This document shows, piece after piece, positions 1 to 37,849 of a DNA stretch of 64,000 nt. The notes under the pieces are model-generated. The model was not told where the DNA came from, searched no databases, and worked only from the letters and a program-made list of their open reading frames with translations. Source of the DNA: Hydra vulgaris. Its lineage: Eukaryota; Cnidaria; Hydrozoa; Anthoathecata; Hydridae. The stretch covers positions 23,822,501-23,886,500 of the forward strand of contig NC_088921.1 in NCBI RefSeq assembly GCF_038396675.1. The letters are read 5' to 3'. Each line of letters opens with the position of its first letter. Position 1 is the first letter of the stretch. The position numbers were made by a program, and so were the translations under genes.

Positions 1-1321
1 AGGTAGCGTAAGTTAAGTGGCATTTTTAGTAATAAGTTTGCCCTCTTTTGGCCAGACTCAAAACTTTTTAGCTTATTTATTCTTTAGACTAACAGCTTTT
101 ATACAAAACAGATACAAGTTTAATTTATAGTTTAAATAGGCAAATATTTGATAAAGTTGTTGCGCGTGTAATGTAAATCAAAAATGGAATTGCCCATATT
201 AAGAATATTTAATATTGGTAAAAATATGTTAATTACTTACCAATTTTAGTCTTACAAATTTTAAAATCCAGATAATATATAGAGTTATAATATAATATTT
301 CAAAAATCGCAATACTTTATGTAAATGTTATTTATTTCCATTGATTTTTTAAACAACTTTTTTTTCTTTATAATTTTTTTTTCTAATTTCCATTTGCATC
401 TACTTAAACCACATCATTAGTATATTCATTAAAATTTTAAGTTTATATGAACGGTTTTAATTTGTTTTATAATATCTATATAATGGTTTCAATCCATTAT
501 CACCATATGAAGCAAGCCTATGGAGATGACCTTTGTGCCAAACATTACTGTTAAGTTACTTTCAGGGACTTGATACAAGATGGAGTAGAATAAAAGGGTG
601 GGAATTTTTATCCAGGTATAATAAATGGAGAGAGGGGGAGGGCTTAATTAACAAGTGGGTAAGAATTTTTGTTTCTATTTTTATAAGCAAGTTTATATTT
701 CAGATATTATGTTCATTTTAAAATATTTTCAGATATTTTATTGGATTCTTTGCCTCAAAATATGTAAATGTACATATTTTCATCTTTCCCTCGAACACAG
801 GACAGAAACAAAAGCCAAAACTTTTTTTTTAATGTTTACTTGTTCAGGGCAAAATTAAAATAATTATATCTTTGAAACTGGTTGAAATTAGATGATAAAG
901 TTTTATAAAGAATGTTTATAACTTTTTAAAATCTGAGTGGTGTAAAAATCAGCAAAATCTGAGACTTAAGGTTGCATTTTATAAAAAATTTTGATGTTTT
1001 CACATGGAATTGTCTGGCCTACAGAATTATATTCTATTATTATATCTACTTCAGATAACAATACTTGTTGCATTGATTTGATATTAGCTGCATAGTCAGT
1101 TTAAGCTTTTTACATTCAAATTTATGTGTTACAGATTTTATTGCTTCTCTTGCCAATTGTGTAAGTTATTTAGCTTTATTATTATTTCTTTTTCTTTTTT
1201 TTAAGTTGATTTTATAGAGACTCCCTTTTATTTATCCACACCTTTTGGTTATTTAAAAACCATTATTTTAGTGATTAAAAATAAGTAATTTAATTTAATT
1301 TTTTTAATTTTTTCTTTAATG
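1..1321. other. AT-rich non-coding DNA
   Basis: No domain, splice-supported exon or repeat could be recognised. The short reading frames at 533-858 have no similarity I can place and a composition typical of random AT-rich sequence. Confidence 0.5.
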
Positions 1322-1502
1322 TTAATTCACCTCCCCAAGGCTGAGAAGGCCACTACAGACGAGGAGGCTGCTTAATTGTGATTAAAACTTTCTCTCAAAT
1401 CTATAACTTCAAAAGGCGGATCTATCAGAGACATGTTAGGGATTGAACTTGAAACCTCTCACTTATGAATCAAGCGCTCTATCACTACACCACTACTGCA
1501 TA
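1322..1502 (-). repeat. tRNA-derived SINE, internally deleted copy
   Basis: Read on the minus strand it starts TGCAGTAGTGGTGTAGTGAT, an A-box-like start, followed by a B-box-like GGTTTCAAGTTCAATCCC. It ends with the family's 3' part (CTCCTCGTCTGTAGTGGC, then GGAGGTGAA). It matches the fuller copies at 16568 and 29055, but the middle is shortened. Confidence 0.8.
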
Positions 1503-1985
1503 ACTTTTTAAACTTTATAACAAAAAAATTTAAATTTGCTAACTTAATTTAAATAAAAAAAGAAAAGCAGTATTATCTTGATTACTCAAAAAAGAGTTTT
1601 TATTCTTGAACTAATGTATTTATCTTATAAATATTTCTTAGATAAAAATTGTGATGTGTACAATAAGAACATGTCCTTCTTTGACTTGTAACAATCCCAT
1701 ATCAGTTAACCACAGCTGTTGTCTTGTTTGCCCAGGTTTGCTAGTTATTTTTTGTACTTTTATTGTTTTTGTTATGTTATATATTTATTTAATTTCCAGT
1801 GTTTATTTTTAAGTTACTTTATTTTTGTCTATTTATTGAGAAAGCGTTATCTATAATCCTAAAATAAGTCTTAATTTTCTTCTACTTCTTGTTTATTTTA
1901 CCTGCTTATCTAAAAATAAATAAAGCAAAAATTAAATAATATCTTGATTATATTTTCAAATTAATTTTGTCTAGCTTTGTGGAAA

Positions 1986-2222
<237 letters not shown>

Positions 2223-3126
2223 TACAGAGCTAAAACCACAGATGTCACAATATGTCACAAATGAAATTTAGTGTTTAGTGACATTAAATATCTGTTTATT
2301 AATAATATATTTAATTAAAAGTATATATTTATGACATTTTAGTCCTTACACAATATATTTAATGCAGTTTTATTTTATTTTTTCAAAGAAAATCAAAATA
2401 AATTTTTTAAAAATAAGATAAAATAAGATTAAATAATGTCATATTTTGTCCATTCAGAAAATGTTTAGCTTTAATAAGTCTTTAAATTTTTAATAAAAAA
2501 GAAGCAACAGAGCTATGTATGCTTGTTTCAGTTTATCAGGCTCTTCGATCTTTGATCTAAACACATGGGAGGTAACGCACATAAAATTAAATATTTCCAA
2601 TTTTCCAAAAGTTTGCGTTTAATTTAGCTGATGATAAGAAAAAACTATTTTATATTCTTTTGAAACTAAATTTACATTCTACGTTTTACTATTTTACATT
2701 GCTTCATAACCGAATATAAATTTTTTTTTTTAAATCATATTTGATTTAAAATCTTTTATTTGATTTATTGTTTCTTTTACAAAAAAATTCACAGTTGCTG
2801 TTAAATGCTTTTTATACCTAATATTTTCTGAATGTCACATAAATTAAACTCTTAATTTTGGATTTAAAAACTTCTGTGTGATATATTTTATAATAAGTTA
2901 TCACTAGATTTTGTCTCTAGCTATTATAATGCGTTGAAACAAGTGCAGGACAACACATGCTTGATACTAATTACTTTTTACTTTGAAGCATACTATATTT
3001 CCTAATATACCTTCTTCAATGATGATCTTCCTTTCTGTTTTTCTGATCCATGAAGCAGTGGGGGAAAAGAGAGATTCAAGTGATAACAATGATAATGATT
3101 GACAGTGTAAAGGCAGAAACTGAAGT
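2223..3126. other. AT-rich non-coding DNA
   Basis: Nothing convincing. A splice-like 40-base segment at 2532-2571 is discussed among the rejected items. Confidence 0.4.
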
Positions 3127-3325
3127 AGAGCAGCCGTGGTGCAGTGGTAGTGCACTTGCCTCAGAAACAAAGGATCCGTGGTTCAAATACTAACTCTGGG
3201 CAAGTTTTTTGACATTGCTTTGGAAGGAGGCATGAACTTCCTATTAATTGCTCACCCGCAGTGCTCTGTGATAAGACCGCAAGGACTTCTTGGGGGCACC
3301 TAAAAAAAACTAAGAAAAAAAGTTT
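3127..3325 (+). repeat. tRNA-derived SINE, second family
   Basis: Begins GAGCAGCCGTGGTGCAGTGG (A-box-like) with GTGGTTCAAATAC as a B-box-like site. A body containing TGCTCTGTGATAAGACCGCA follows, then an A-rich tail with CTAAGAAAAAAAG. The body resembles the SINE at 38570-38763. Confidence 0.7.
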
Positions 3326-4300
3326 ACTTTTTCCTAATTAGCAACAATTTGATGACTTAATTGAATATTTAGGGTTTAGTAAAGATAAAATAGAGTTACT
3401 ATGGTTATGTTTAGGGGTGTGTAGTTTCCTCATACACCTGTTTGTAAAGTGTCTGCTTATTGTAGCAGGCATGCTGCTTTTGCAAAACCTATGTAATGTA
3501 TGAGTCTATATTACTGCATAGACATTGGTGCACTGTTTAATGAAATTTAAGTTACTTGTATTTATAGATAGCTCCTCAAAAAGTTTGAAAGCAAGCAGTT
3601 TACACTCTTCCATTCATGTTTCACACTATGTATACTTGAAGGAATACACTATTGGAATAACCTTAAAAATAACTCCTGCCAATATAGCTGGGATATGTGC
3701 AGAGATTTTAAGATCCTTGCCTTTCTATAATTTAATTTTACAGTCATTTCTACTGATGTTTGCTTTGTTAGGCAGAACTTATATTTTGATTATTTATGCA
3801 GTTTTGCTGATGTATTAAGGGTAATGTTTGATACTTGTTTATTTTATTGCATTTTTAATACCATCAACTGATTACATTTTTTAAACCATCATGCTCGAAT
3901 TCACATAAAAACACTAAACAAATCTAGTCAAACAAAAGCTTCATCAATTTTTGTTGCATAGTGTAATTAACCAGGTATCAGCTTAAAATTTGTTTTAATA
4001 AAACAATGGAAAGACATTAATTATAACTAGCACTGTTTAAATATTTCAACCAAATGTTGTCTTACTATTAATTTATCATATGTATGTATCATGTATATAT
4101 GATACGTATGATATATGTGTGTATAAAAACTCTAACCATATAAAGTTTTAACCCCCTCAGTTTGAGAGGGCTGTAAACATTATAGGGTCAAAAAACTGAA
4201 TAGAGATTATTGCATGAGATTATTGAAGAGATTATTGCATGAAACTTGTTGATGAATATGAATTTAGATAAAAATAGTAAAGAAAATATTTTATAAACTC
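3326..4300. other. Unannotated AT-rich DNA
   Basis: A 97-codon open frame at 3525-3818 has no recognisable domain and no splice support. Nothing else stands out. Confidence 0.4.
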
Positions 4301-4353
4301 GTTGCTCCTACGTTAAGGGTTGGGTGGGCCCAACCTTTAACGTAGGAGCAACC
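4301..4353. repeat. Near-perfect hairpin
   Basis: GTTGCTCCTACGTTAAGGGT is mirrored by its reverse complement ending at 4353, with a short GC-rich loop around GGGTGGGCCC. The arms are about 24 bases. Confidence 0.8.
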
Positions 4354-4507
4354 CAAAAATTAGGGCTTTTTTGTTCCCAAGCTCCAATCACCCCAATTCT
4401 TTGCAAAACATTCTTTTTTGATATAAGCATAAACATACAAAAGTTTGAAGTTTGCACAATGCCTGTAAGTGTCAAAACTCAAACATCTAAAAATCCAATG
4501 TACACCA

Positions 4508-4510
<3 letters not shown>

Positions 4511-4604
<94 letters not shown>

Positions 4605-4653
4605 GATATATATATATATATAGATATATAGATATATATATATATATTATATA

Positions 4654-4726
<73 letters not shown>

Positions 4727-4749
4727 GATATATATATATATAGATATAT

Positions 4750-4820
<71 letters not shown>

Positions 4821-4821
4821 G

Positions 4822-4850
<29 letters not shown>
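4511..4850. repeat. (TA)n array with higher-order units
   Basis: About 340 bases of TA dinucleotides. A marked sub-unit, TACATATATATATATAGATA followed by further TAGATA motifs, recurs near 4589, 4711 and 4805. The array therefore expanded partly by duplication of long segments, not only by slippage. Confidence 0.9.
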
Positions 4851-4856
<6 letters not shown>

Positions 4857-4997
4857 GTTGTTAGATAATTCAATAGAAATTTTTGGAATCATTTCAGAGT
4901 TTTATGCTGTATGCAATCATTAGGCATTACAAAACAGTCTTAGAAATTAATTTGATTAAAAAAAATTAAATAATTTTGGCTTATAGAATATTAAAAT

Positions 4998-6173
4998 GCA
5001 GGTAGTGTTTCACAGGAAGATATGTGATCGCACTTCATTATATGACCAGGCAAATCGCATTTTGCTTTCATAATTTCACTGCAGCTATTTCAAAAAACAT
5101 TTTAAAAAAGCACTGAATGAAAAATATTCTGAATTATACGTTAGATGAAATATAATCCAAAATTTTTTAACAAATGTTTTTTAATAAAGTAACAATTTTT
5201 AAATCAAAACACTTTTAAGTAAAGTAAAAATTTATCGATAATGATTTTTTTTTTAAAGTTAAATTGACAGTTGTATATAATTTTTTTAATTTATATTATA
5301 TAAAGTATTATATATAAAGTATGCATTTTTTATAAAAAATGTTATTAAAAAATAAAAAGTTATTTTGTTTTTATAAACAATGACTTTCTACAACAACAAA
5401 AGTCTCTTTAACGAATTTTAATATAAAAATAATTAAAGTTAATACATTTAAAAAGATAAAAGAAATTTTGTTAAAAAAAAAAAGACAGATGTTTTTGAAA
5501 GTCATTACAATTTAATAAGTTTGATCTTTAATGCTTTTATATTATTGAAATGCTTTTTAATGAAGTAACAAAACACTTCTATTGAATTTTTATATTAAGT
5601 ATTAAATTGCTGTTTTTTTATTTATATAGTTATGTATTTTTAATGATAAATGTTAATCTTTTAAAACAAATTACAAAAAGCAAAAAAAAAACAAAGTACA
5701 ACTTCTAAAATGAAGAATTAAATTGTTTTTAATTATTTACTTGTTTACATTTACATGGAAGCTGATATTTTTAAATTAGTAAAAAAAAGCACTATAATTT
5801 AAATCAAGTGTGAGTATTTTTTAAACAATCATTAAAAGTAAATTGTTCTTTTTTTATCAATGTTTATTAATGTTCTAAACATTAGTAAAGATAAAAAATT
5901 ATTCCGAGTGTAATTAAAAACACGATTTAGCATTTTAGTTTGTTGAGTTTAGTTTTAGTTGGGTTATATTTTTTAATTTTCTCATTCATTAAGATTTTTT
6001 TTCTTTTTTAAAGTAAAGTTTTTTTTAGATAAGTTTAAGTAAGTATTTTAAGTGCATTTTAAAATTTTTAAAACATGTCAAAAGCCTTTGCTAAATCGTC
6101 AAAACAAAGTATTTTTTGTGTGGTCGTATAATTGCGTGCAATCGCACGTCTTCCTGTGAAACGCTGGCAGGTG
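4998..6173. mobile_element. Putative non-autonomous DNA transposon with imperfect terminal inverted repeats
   Basis: The left end carries CAGGTAGTGTTTCACAGGAA. The reverse complement of the right end carries CTGCCAGCGTTTCACAGGAA. Similarity continues for about 45 bases, through a GTGATCGCAC / GTGCGATTGCAC motif and an AT-rich stretch ending GACCA. The 1.1 kb interior is AT-rich without coding potential. I found no clear target duplication. It lies about 280 bases upstream of VWC exon a. Confidence 0.55.
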
Positions 6174-6454
6174 ACAAATAATTTTTATATGGTGACATTA
6201 AATAATGATATATATAGATTTTTTTTCTTTTAGATGCTGAAATTGTTACAGTTAAAAGGGGTAAAATTAATAACTAAAATTTAAAATTATTTTTTAATTA
6301 TATAAAAAAATTCATGTAAAACTTATTCAAAACTTAATATATCGTTTTAATATATTTTATCAGTTTTTCCTGTACTTGTTATTACTAATAATTTTCATAA
6401 TAAAAAATATAAAAAAATTGTAAATTGATATTTACAATTTTTTTTCTTTCTTAG

Positions 6455-31254
<24,800 letters not shown>

Positions 31255-31366
31255 TTTCTTTCAACATTGATTAGTAAACGTTTTAACTTTAAAAGTTTTA
31301 TTTTCTATTATTTATATCTTTTTGTTGCTTTATAAATATTAGTGTAATATAAATACCTTAAATTAA

Positions 31367-31372
31367 TAAAAA
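31367..31372 (+). promoter_or_regulatory. Poly(A) signal of the VWC gene
   Basis: AATAAA 113 bases after the stop codon, in an AT-rich 3' UTR, before the sequence changes character near 31400. Confidence 0.6.
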
Positions 31373-32072
31373 CGTATTTTATTTCTTTTTCTTTTTAATT
31401 GTACTCAGTTGTCCTACCCAAGTTGTACTACCCAAGCTGTCCTACCCAACTTCCTCCTGAGATGTGAGGAGGCGGGTAGGGTGGAGAAAATTTCCCTGAC
31501 TAAAACCGATTATTAATTATAAGAAGACTTATTACTTTAACTAGTTACAAAGTTACCATTGGCATGGTAACCATCTATCATAGATACATGATTAACGCAT
31601 AGCAACACACACTGTTGATCTTGTAACATGTTTTATTTTTTTTAAAAGTTACATTTACATAGTTTTATTAAAAGTTACATTTAACATGTTTAATTAATAT
31701 TATAATGCATACTCAACATTATATTTTGTAATGAACAATAAGTTTTACCTTTAAGTTCAGCTAAAAAACTTCTGGATAATGAGTTTTACATTAATAATGA
31801 ATTTATATGGAACTAGTTGAGAAAGTTACATGTTTTAATTCACTCATCATATTTCACCTTATCTCGTTATATTTTATAAACTAAGATATTTTACCCAAAC
31901 CTACAAAAAGAGATTTACGCTATGGGTTTCCTCCAATCAAGATAAGGTATTAAAAAAGTTAATATTGAAAATGGGTTATAATTGGGGTTCATTATCGGTA
32001 AAACTTTTTATTAGCGTTTTCATTAATTTTTATTTCTCGAATAAATTAATAAATTTTGCCATGCTCTTAACT

Positions 32073-32340
32073 ATGGATCAATTAAAAATATTGAAAAGAT
32101 CATAAGGTATTTATTTTAAAAGAGACTAAACGACTTCTTTGTGAACAAGAAATTAATTTTGCAAAAATAACATCTGCCAACGTGAAATTAATCATAGATA
32201 GGTTCAATAAAATTGAAAATGATATGCTGAAAAACGCACTAAATATTAGGAAAATGGAAAAAGAGATCGTTGAAGTAAAGGAAGGAATAAACTTTTAAGA
32301 AGATATTATTATGAAAAATCTTAAATCTTAGAACTGATGG
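32073..32340 (+). pseudogene. Possible coiled-coil ORF1-like fragment
   Basis: From ATG 32073 (MDQLKILKRS, then a stop) the reading continues in another frame, 32119-32298, with LLCEQEINFAKITSANVKLI and RKMEKEIVEVKEGINF. This is a charged heptad-rich segment typical of LINE ORF1 or similar coiled coils. No RNA-binding motif was found, and identity is uncertain. Confidence 0.35.
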
Positions 32341-33979
32341 TGTCAAGGAAATTCAAGGCAAACCTTTTTGTGTATATAATATTACTGAAGTTTTGATCTA
32401 AAATTATTTTTGAATATACTCTGATAATTGTAAAACAGCTTTAACTTCTTTTTCTTTATCATCTTGGCGAAAACTACAACCTGATGCAAACAATAGTTCT
32501 TAGGATGAATATGATGCAACTAATGGCGTCAATCTTCTTTTTTCTCTTTTACTACTTAAAGTATCAAAATTCACACGAGGCTTGTTAGATACTAAAGTTA
32601 AATAAGAGCAGAGTTTTCTTTATCAATTGAAGAAGTCTGTAGATTTTTTCTATTATCAATTACAAATTAAACTGATGTTGGTTCGTTTTATGGCCATTGT
32701 TTGTTGTTATCTCCAAAACGAATATTAGAGTTATTTTGCATATATAGCTTTGTCGATAGATGCTTTATAAAATTAGAGATGTTATTAATTGCGGTTATAT
32801 TTATACCATTTGCAACTGGATCCAAAATATTAGGATTAACTAAGTTCAAGTTTTTTTGTATTATATATGAACAAATATCAATATTTTCATGTTTTAACTA
32901 TATAAAAATATGAATTTCATTTACGAAAATCTTATAAATAGGTATTTTAAGATGTATAAATGTTCAAACAAGCTTGTAACACTAATCTAGTCTTGCTAAT
33001 TATTACCCAGACCAGTGGCGTACCGAAGGTGGGGCGGGGGGGGGTGGAAGGCGGTCCGCCCAAGGCCCCGTCTGAAAGTAGGCCCCCAAATGTTAATACA
33101 ATTTATATTTTTTTTACTTCAGCCGGATTTTGTAATAGTCAACATTTTTGTTCTGTAATCATAATTGTTTACAACAAAAATGAACCTGAAACATGATCGT
33201 ATCTGCTTGCCAAGATAATAAATATCCACAGCAAACAAACCAAGATGTAAGAAATTGAAATGACATCTTGGCCAATAACAACCACCGTGACTGTTTTAAA
33301 GCCCCTCCGCGAAGCTCCCCCCCCCCCCCACACACACAAACACACCCGCGAGTACCAATAAATAGATTCGCCCGCCCTACCTACGATTCTATGGTTCATG
33401 ATGGTTCAGGCAGACGAATGTTTATGTTGTTTCGTTAATGTGATTAATTTACTCTATTATTCGGTACCTCAATAATTCGAGAGCAAATCACGTCTTCAGT
33501 TCGTCATCACCAAGTTACATGGTAAGTTATAATTTTATTCCTGCAAATAGGCCTAACAAGGCTGCGCGAGAAGATTTTAGTTATCAGGTTATAATTTTAT
33601 ATCACACATCGTTTTATGTTGAAGCCACATAAGGGGCCTGTCCTTATACACTATCCGTATTGTCAATTTAATTACTTGGTTTTTAATAACTAATTTTGAC
33701 CTTAAAAATGAGTAGGCCTAGCCTATTTTGGTAAACAATAATTTTTATCATTAGTACGAAAACATTTAGTTTTGATATTGTTTGCTCGTCCTAACGAATT
33801 TTCCATATGGAAGGAGCTATTACCATAGGTGGCATGGACAAATTTAAGCCCGAGACCATGATAACATTCATCTTGGGGGCCCCAGATTCCGAAAACATTA
33901 AAACTAAAATCGATTTTTTTTAAATCCCCTATATTATTCTTATGGTTCATAAATCCAATTAATATCTAGCTTATTTGTG

Positions 33980-34500
33980 AACATTAATAAATATAATAGT
34001 TAAAATAAATATAATAGTTAAAATAAATATAATAGTTATAATAAATATAATTAATATAATAAAAATAATAATTATAATAAATATAATTGTCATAAGAAAT
34101 TAAAAAAATATAATAAATATAATTAATATAACAAATATAATTAATATAATTAATATAATTAATATAATTAATATAACAAATATAATGAGTATAATGAAAA
34201 TAATAAATATAATAAATATAATTAATATAATTAATAAATTAATATAATTAATATAATTGATATAACAAATATAATTAATATAATGAATATAATAAATATA
34301 ATTAATATAATTAATAAATTAATATAATTAATATAATTGATATAACAAATATAATTAATATAATGAATATGATAAATATAATAAATATAATTAATATAGT
34401 TAATAAATTAATATAATTAATATAATTTATATAACAAATACAATAAACACAATAATAGTTGTAAATATAATAAATATAATATATATAATAAATAATATAT
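33980..34500. repeat. AATATAATT-type simple repeat region
   Basis: About 500 bases built from AATATAATT and AATATAATA words in long irregular arrays with block duplications (for example 34200-34300 against 34285-34380). Confidence 0.9.
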
Positions 34501-35146
34501 TAAATATAATATACGTCAAAACAGAAAACACACAACTAAATTAGAGGCACATTAATATACAATAAGAACATCTAAATTCCCCTTTGAACAACTGCTCTGA
34601 AAATACTCGTTAAAGCATTAGCAATAATAGGCAATCAAACAATTCCCTTATAAAAATTCTATATGAAAATTCTAGAATAAACAACTCCCGTGGAGACAGC
34701 CAATCTCTGCCAACCTGTCTCTAAAGTAAAACCACGAATAATAACAAAAAATAATTCCAATAAAAAACGTTATTAAACACACCTTAAGAATTACCTAACT
34801 TTATTCGTGGAGACATGCGAAGCTCTGATGCGTAAATAGAACAATAGGCCATTGAAAACCTACAACGATAGAACAATGGAATTTTAAAACCAGAAATTTT
34901 ACATTTTCATGTGCGCACATTTCACTTTAAATAGATATCTACTAACAAGCGAAGTGAAAACATCGTTATACTGTTACTTATACTGAAATTTTTCTAAGAA
35001 AATAGCCGAAAAATGTAATTCAAAACTTGACAGTTTTATCTTACAGTGTTTATTTATTAGGTTTGGTTCGTTTTCAAACCCATAACGCGAAGGTTTGTTT
35101 TATTTTCTAAATACTTTATTGTCTAAAATAAAACAATTATTTTCAG

Positions 35147-37764
35147 AGTCAAGAGACCTGTTGATAACATAAAACGAAACTATCCCAGTGGATAGGAAAA
35201 GAAGAAAAAACAAAAAGCCAAAGAACAAGAACTACAACGGTTGTCGGGTTCAATACTTAAATTTACTAAAAGGGCACTATTCCAGGCAAACAATGAAGCA
35301 GGGCCAGAGGAGGGTCCTGAATCTTTAGAAGGCCCAAGTACAAGCTATGGCCAACGGGATGCACAAACAAGTAATGAAGAAGAAGAAAAAGGAGAAGAAG
35401 AACAATACAAAAGGCAAGAAGAAGAAGACATAACCAATTCGATACGTTCTGAATCAGACGCAAATTCAGTACACAAATCAGAAGATTTAACATTAAATTA
35501 TGATGTTGGAAACTGGCCCACTCCAATGCCAGATTATCTTAGAACCGATGTTATAAGACAAGGCAGTGAAATTTACCAGAACTTGAAGGGGCCAGTTGAT
35601 CCAGTTCATAAACCAGGAGAAAATTCAAAGGGTCAAACTAGACAGCTGACAAAAAGCTGGTTTTACAAGAAGCTTCCAAGTGGAGAACAGATTTTGAGGA
35701 AATGGATGGTTAATTCTCATGAAAAAAAATCACTGTTTTGCTTTTGTTGCAAGTTGTTTGATAAGAACGATAATCCAACGACAATCGACAAACTATTGAA
35801 TCCTGTGACAAACTATTGAATCCTGTGATGAATCAAGTTTCATCACAGGATTCAATAGTTGGTGGAAATTGAATCCTAAAGTATCAGATCACGAAAACTC
35901 TGAATTGCAATTAACAATTTTGAAAAATGGAAAACACTTAAAGCAAGGCTTCTCCAAAACAAAACCATCGACGCTGCTCACCAAGACGTAATGGAAAGAG
36001 AGAAGAAGAAATGGAGAGACATTTTGCATCGTCTCTTAGATATAACACTTTTTTTGGTAAAGCAGAGTTTGACTTTTCAAGTCCACAGGGAAGACTTTGC
36101 TTCTGAAAACCGTGGTAATTTCATGGAACTTGTCAGCCTCCTTTCAAACTATGTCCCTGTTTTAAAGGAGCACAGCATACGGCTTCAGCAATCATTGGAA
36201 TCAGGATTGATTCCAGTTTCTTATTTATCGCCTGCAGTGCAAAATGAGTTTATATCTCTTTTAGACGATGCTGTAAAACAAGAATTAATCTGTGAAATCA
36301 AGAAAGCTAAATTCTATGGCACATTGTTTGACAGCACGCCAGATATATCCCACACTGAACAAATGAGTCAGGTAATAAGGTATGTGAAAAGTGACAATAG
36401 AAACGTGGAAGTGAAAGGACCATTTCTAGGTTTTATTCCTCTAAGTGGGAATAAGGCAGACTCCATAACACAGAAAGTTGTTTAATCTCTTGAAAAGGAC
36501 GACTTGGATTTAAAGCTTTGTCGAAGCCAAGGATACGATAATGCCACGACAATGTCTGGCATTCATACAGGAGTACAAACCAGAATTAAAGAATCTAATC
36601 CAAAAACAATATTTGTGCCTTGTGCTAACCATTCGCTTAATTTATGTGGCGTATATGCTTTTGGTAGTGTTTCTGTTTGTGTCACATTTTTTGGAACTTT
36701 AGAAAGTGTGTACACGTTTTTTTCATGTTCAACACATAGATGGGAGGTCCTAAAAGAAACCGTTGGAGTGACAGTAAAGAGACTCAATGATACCAGGTGG
36801 AGTGCTCATCATGATGCCATGAAACCAATCTTCAAACATTTCGAAAAGTTGGTTAAGGCAGTGGAAAAGCTTTGTGATGCTTCTGAAAACCTAGATTCGA
36901 GAGGAGCGGCGGAGGTGTTGATGACAAACATTTGTAATTTCAATTTTCTTTGCTACTTGCATTTGTGGTACCACATTCTACTCGAGGTGAATCATGCCAA
37001 AAAATATCTTCAAATCGAAGGTATTAGCTTGGAAAAGTGTGTTGTGAAGCTGAAAAGCTTGAAGACCTTTTTAGTAGAGAGTCGATAAGTTCTGGTCCAT
37101 AATGCTGTAGAATATGCAACCCAGACTTGTGCTGAAATGGGCATTGATATTGAAAGCAGAAAACGCAAGCGATTAAAAAAGATGATGCCAGGAGAAATTT
37201 CTAAAGATGCAGATTTAACTCCACAGGAAGAATTGAAGCGTGCTATGTTTGAGTGCATTGACCACTTTCATCTAGAATTAGAAAAACGTTTGACCTCAAT
37301 GAACACTGTGTATGAAAAGTTTGCTCTTGTACACACAGGTAATCTTTTGAAGACAACTGATGAAGAAATTGTAACCTATGCCCATCAGTTTTCAGAAAAT
37401 TTCAATGATGTAGAGGAGGAAGAAATGCTGCCTGATGTAAAGAGGCTTAGAAGGCATCTGAGGGCTTCTAGCATCAAATTAGACATTGCAGCTGCATGGA
37501 AATCCTTGAAAATGCTTCAGTTTATCATCGAAATGGACTTTCGTGAATCGTTACCAAACGTGACTGAAGCTCTTAAACTGTTTTTAACCATATGTGTGTC
37601 CGTGGCTTCTTGTGAGAGGAGTTTTTCTCCGCTCTACAATGAGCCAGTCTCGTTTGACGAGCTTGGCCATAATATCGGTAGAAAACGAAATTGCAAAACA
37701 TGTGAATTTTGATGAGTTAATCAAACGATTTGTAGAAGTCAAGGCTCGCAAGAAAGCATTTTAA
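35147..37764 (+). pseudogene. hAT transposase pseudogene (TTF zinc finger, DUF4371-like core, dimerisation tail)
   Basis: Four open pieces follow in order. 35241-35819 carries the TTF-type finger region (KSWFYKKLPSGEQ, FCFCCKLFD). 35991-36485 begins the catalytic core (GTLFDSTPDISHTEQMSQ). 36504-37088 holds CRSQGYDNATTMSG, FVPCANHSLNL and NDTRWSAH. 37137-37712 ends in SVASCERSFSPL, the hAT dimerisation motif. The tail resumes in another frame from about 37632 (STMSQSRLTSLAIISVENEI) and stops at 37764. The jump removes a few residues normally found between SERSFS and the LR(S/N) motif. A stop at 35199 also breaks the N-terminus. Exon 1 ATG at 33519 followed by the acceptor at 35146 would give a plausible start with one indel. 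Confidence 0.85.
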
Positions 37765-37849
37765 TATGTTTCTAGAGGTAACTCTTTGCTGTAAATCTGT
37801 TTTTTTTAGTGTACATTGTACATCATTGTATTATCATTTACACTGATTG

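Larger units (their letters stand above)
33013..37764 (+). mobile_element. Broken hAT transposon with TTF/ZMYM-type transposase
   Basis: The left end is probably CAGTGGCGTACCGAAGG at 33013, a terminus type common in hAT elements. I found no matching right end, so the 3' side seems to be lost or replaced. Inside are a presumed 5' exon ending ATG|GTAAGT at 33521, an intron with AATATAATT repeats, and the transposase frames 35147-37764. Confidence 0.6.

Noticed and set aside
533..858. Two overlapping 60-67-codon frames
   Set aside because: No domain, no splice support, composition as expected for random AT-rich sequence.
2532..2571. 40-base exon-like segment with AG/GT borders reading GSSIFDLNTWE, similar to part of VWC exon a
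   Set aside because: It ends in phase 0 whereas the exon at 6455 needs phase 1, and it lacks cysteines; similarity of a dozen residues is not enough.
3525..3818. 97-codon frame with hydrophobic C-terminus
   Set aside because: No recognisable family and no exon borders; kept only as unannotated DNA.
35266..35526. Leu-rich minus-strand frame opposite the hAT N-terminus
   Set aside because: Shadow of the acidic Glu-rich stretch of the transposase on the other strand.
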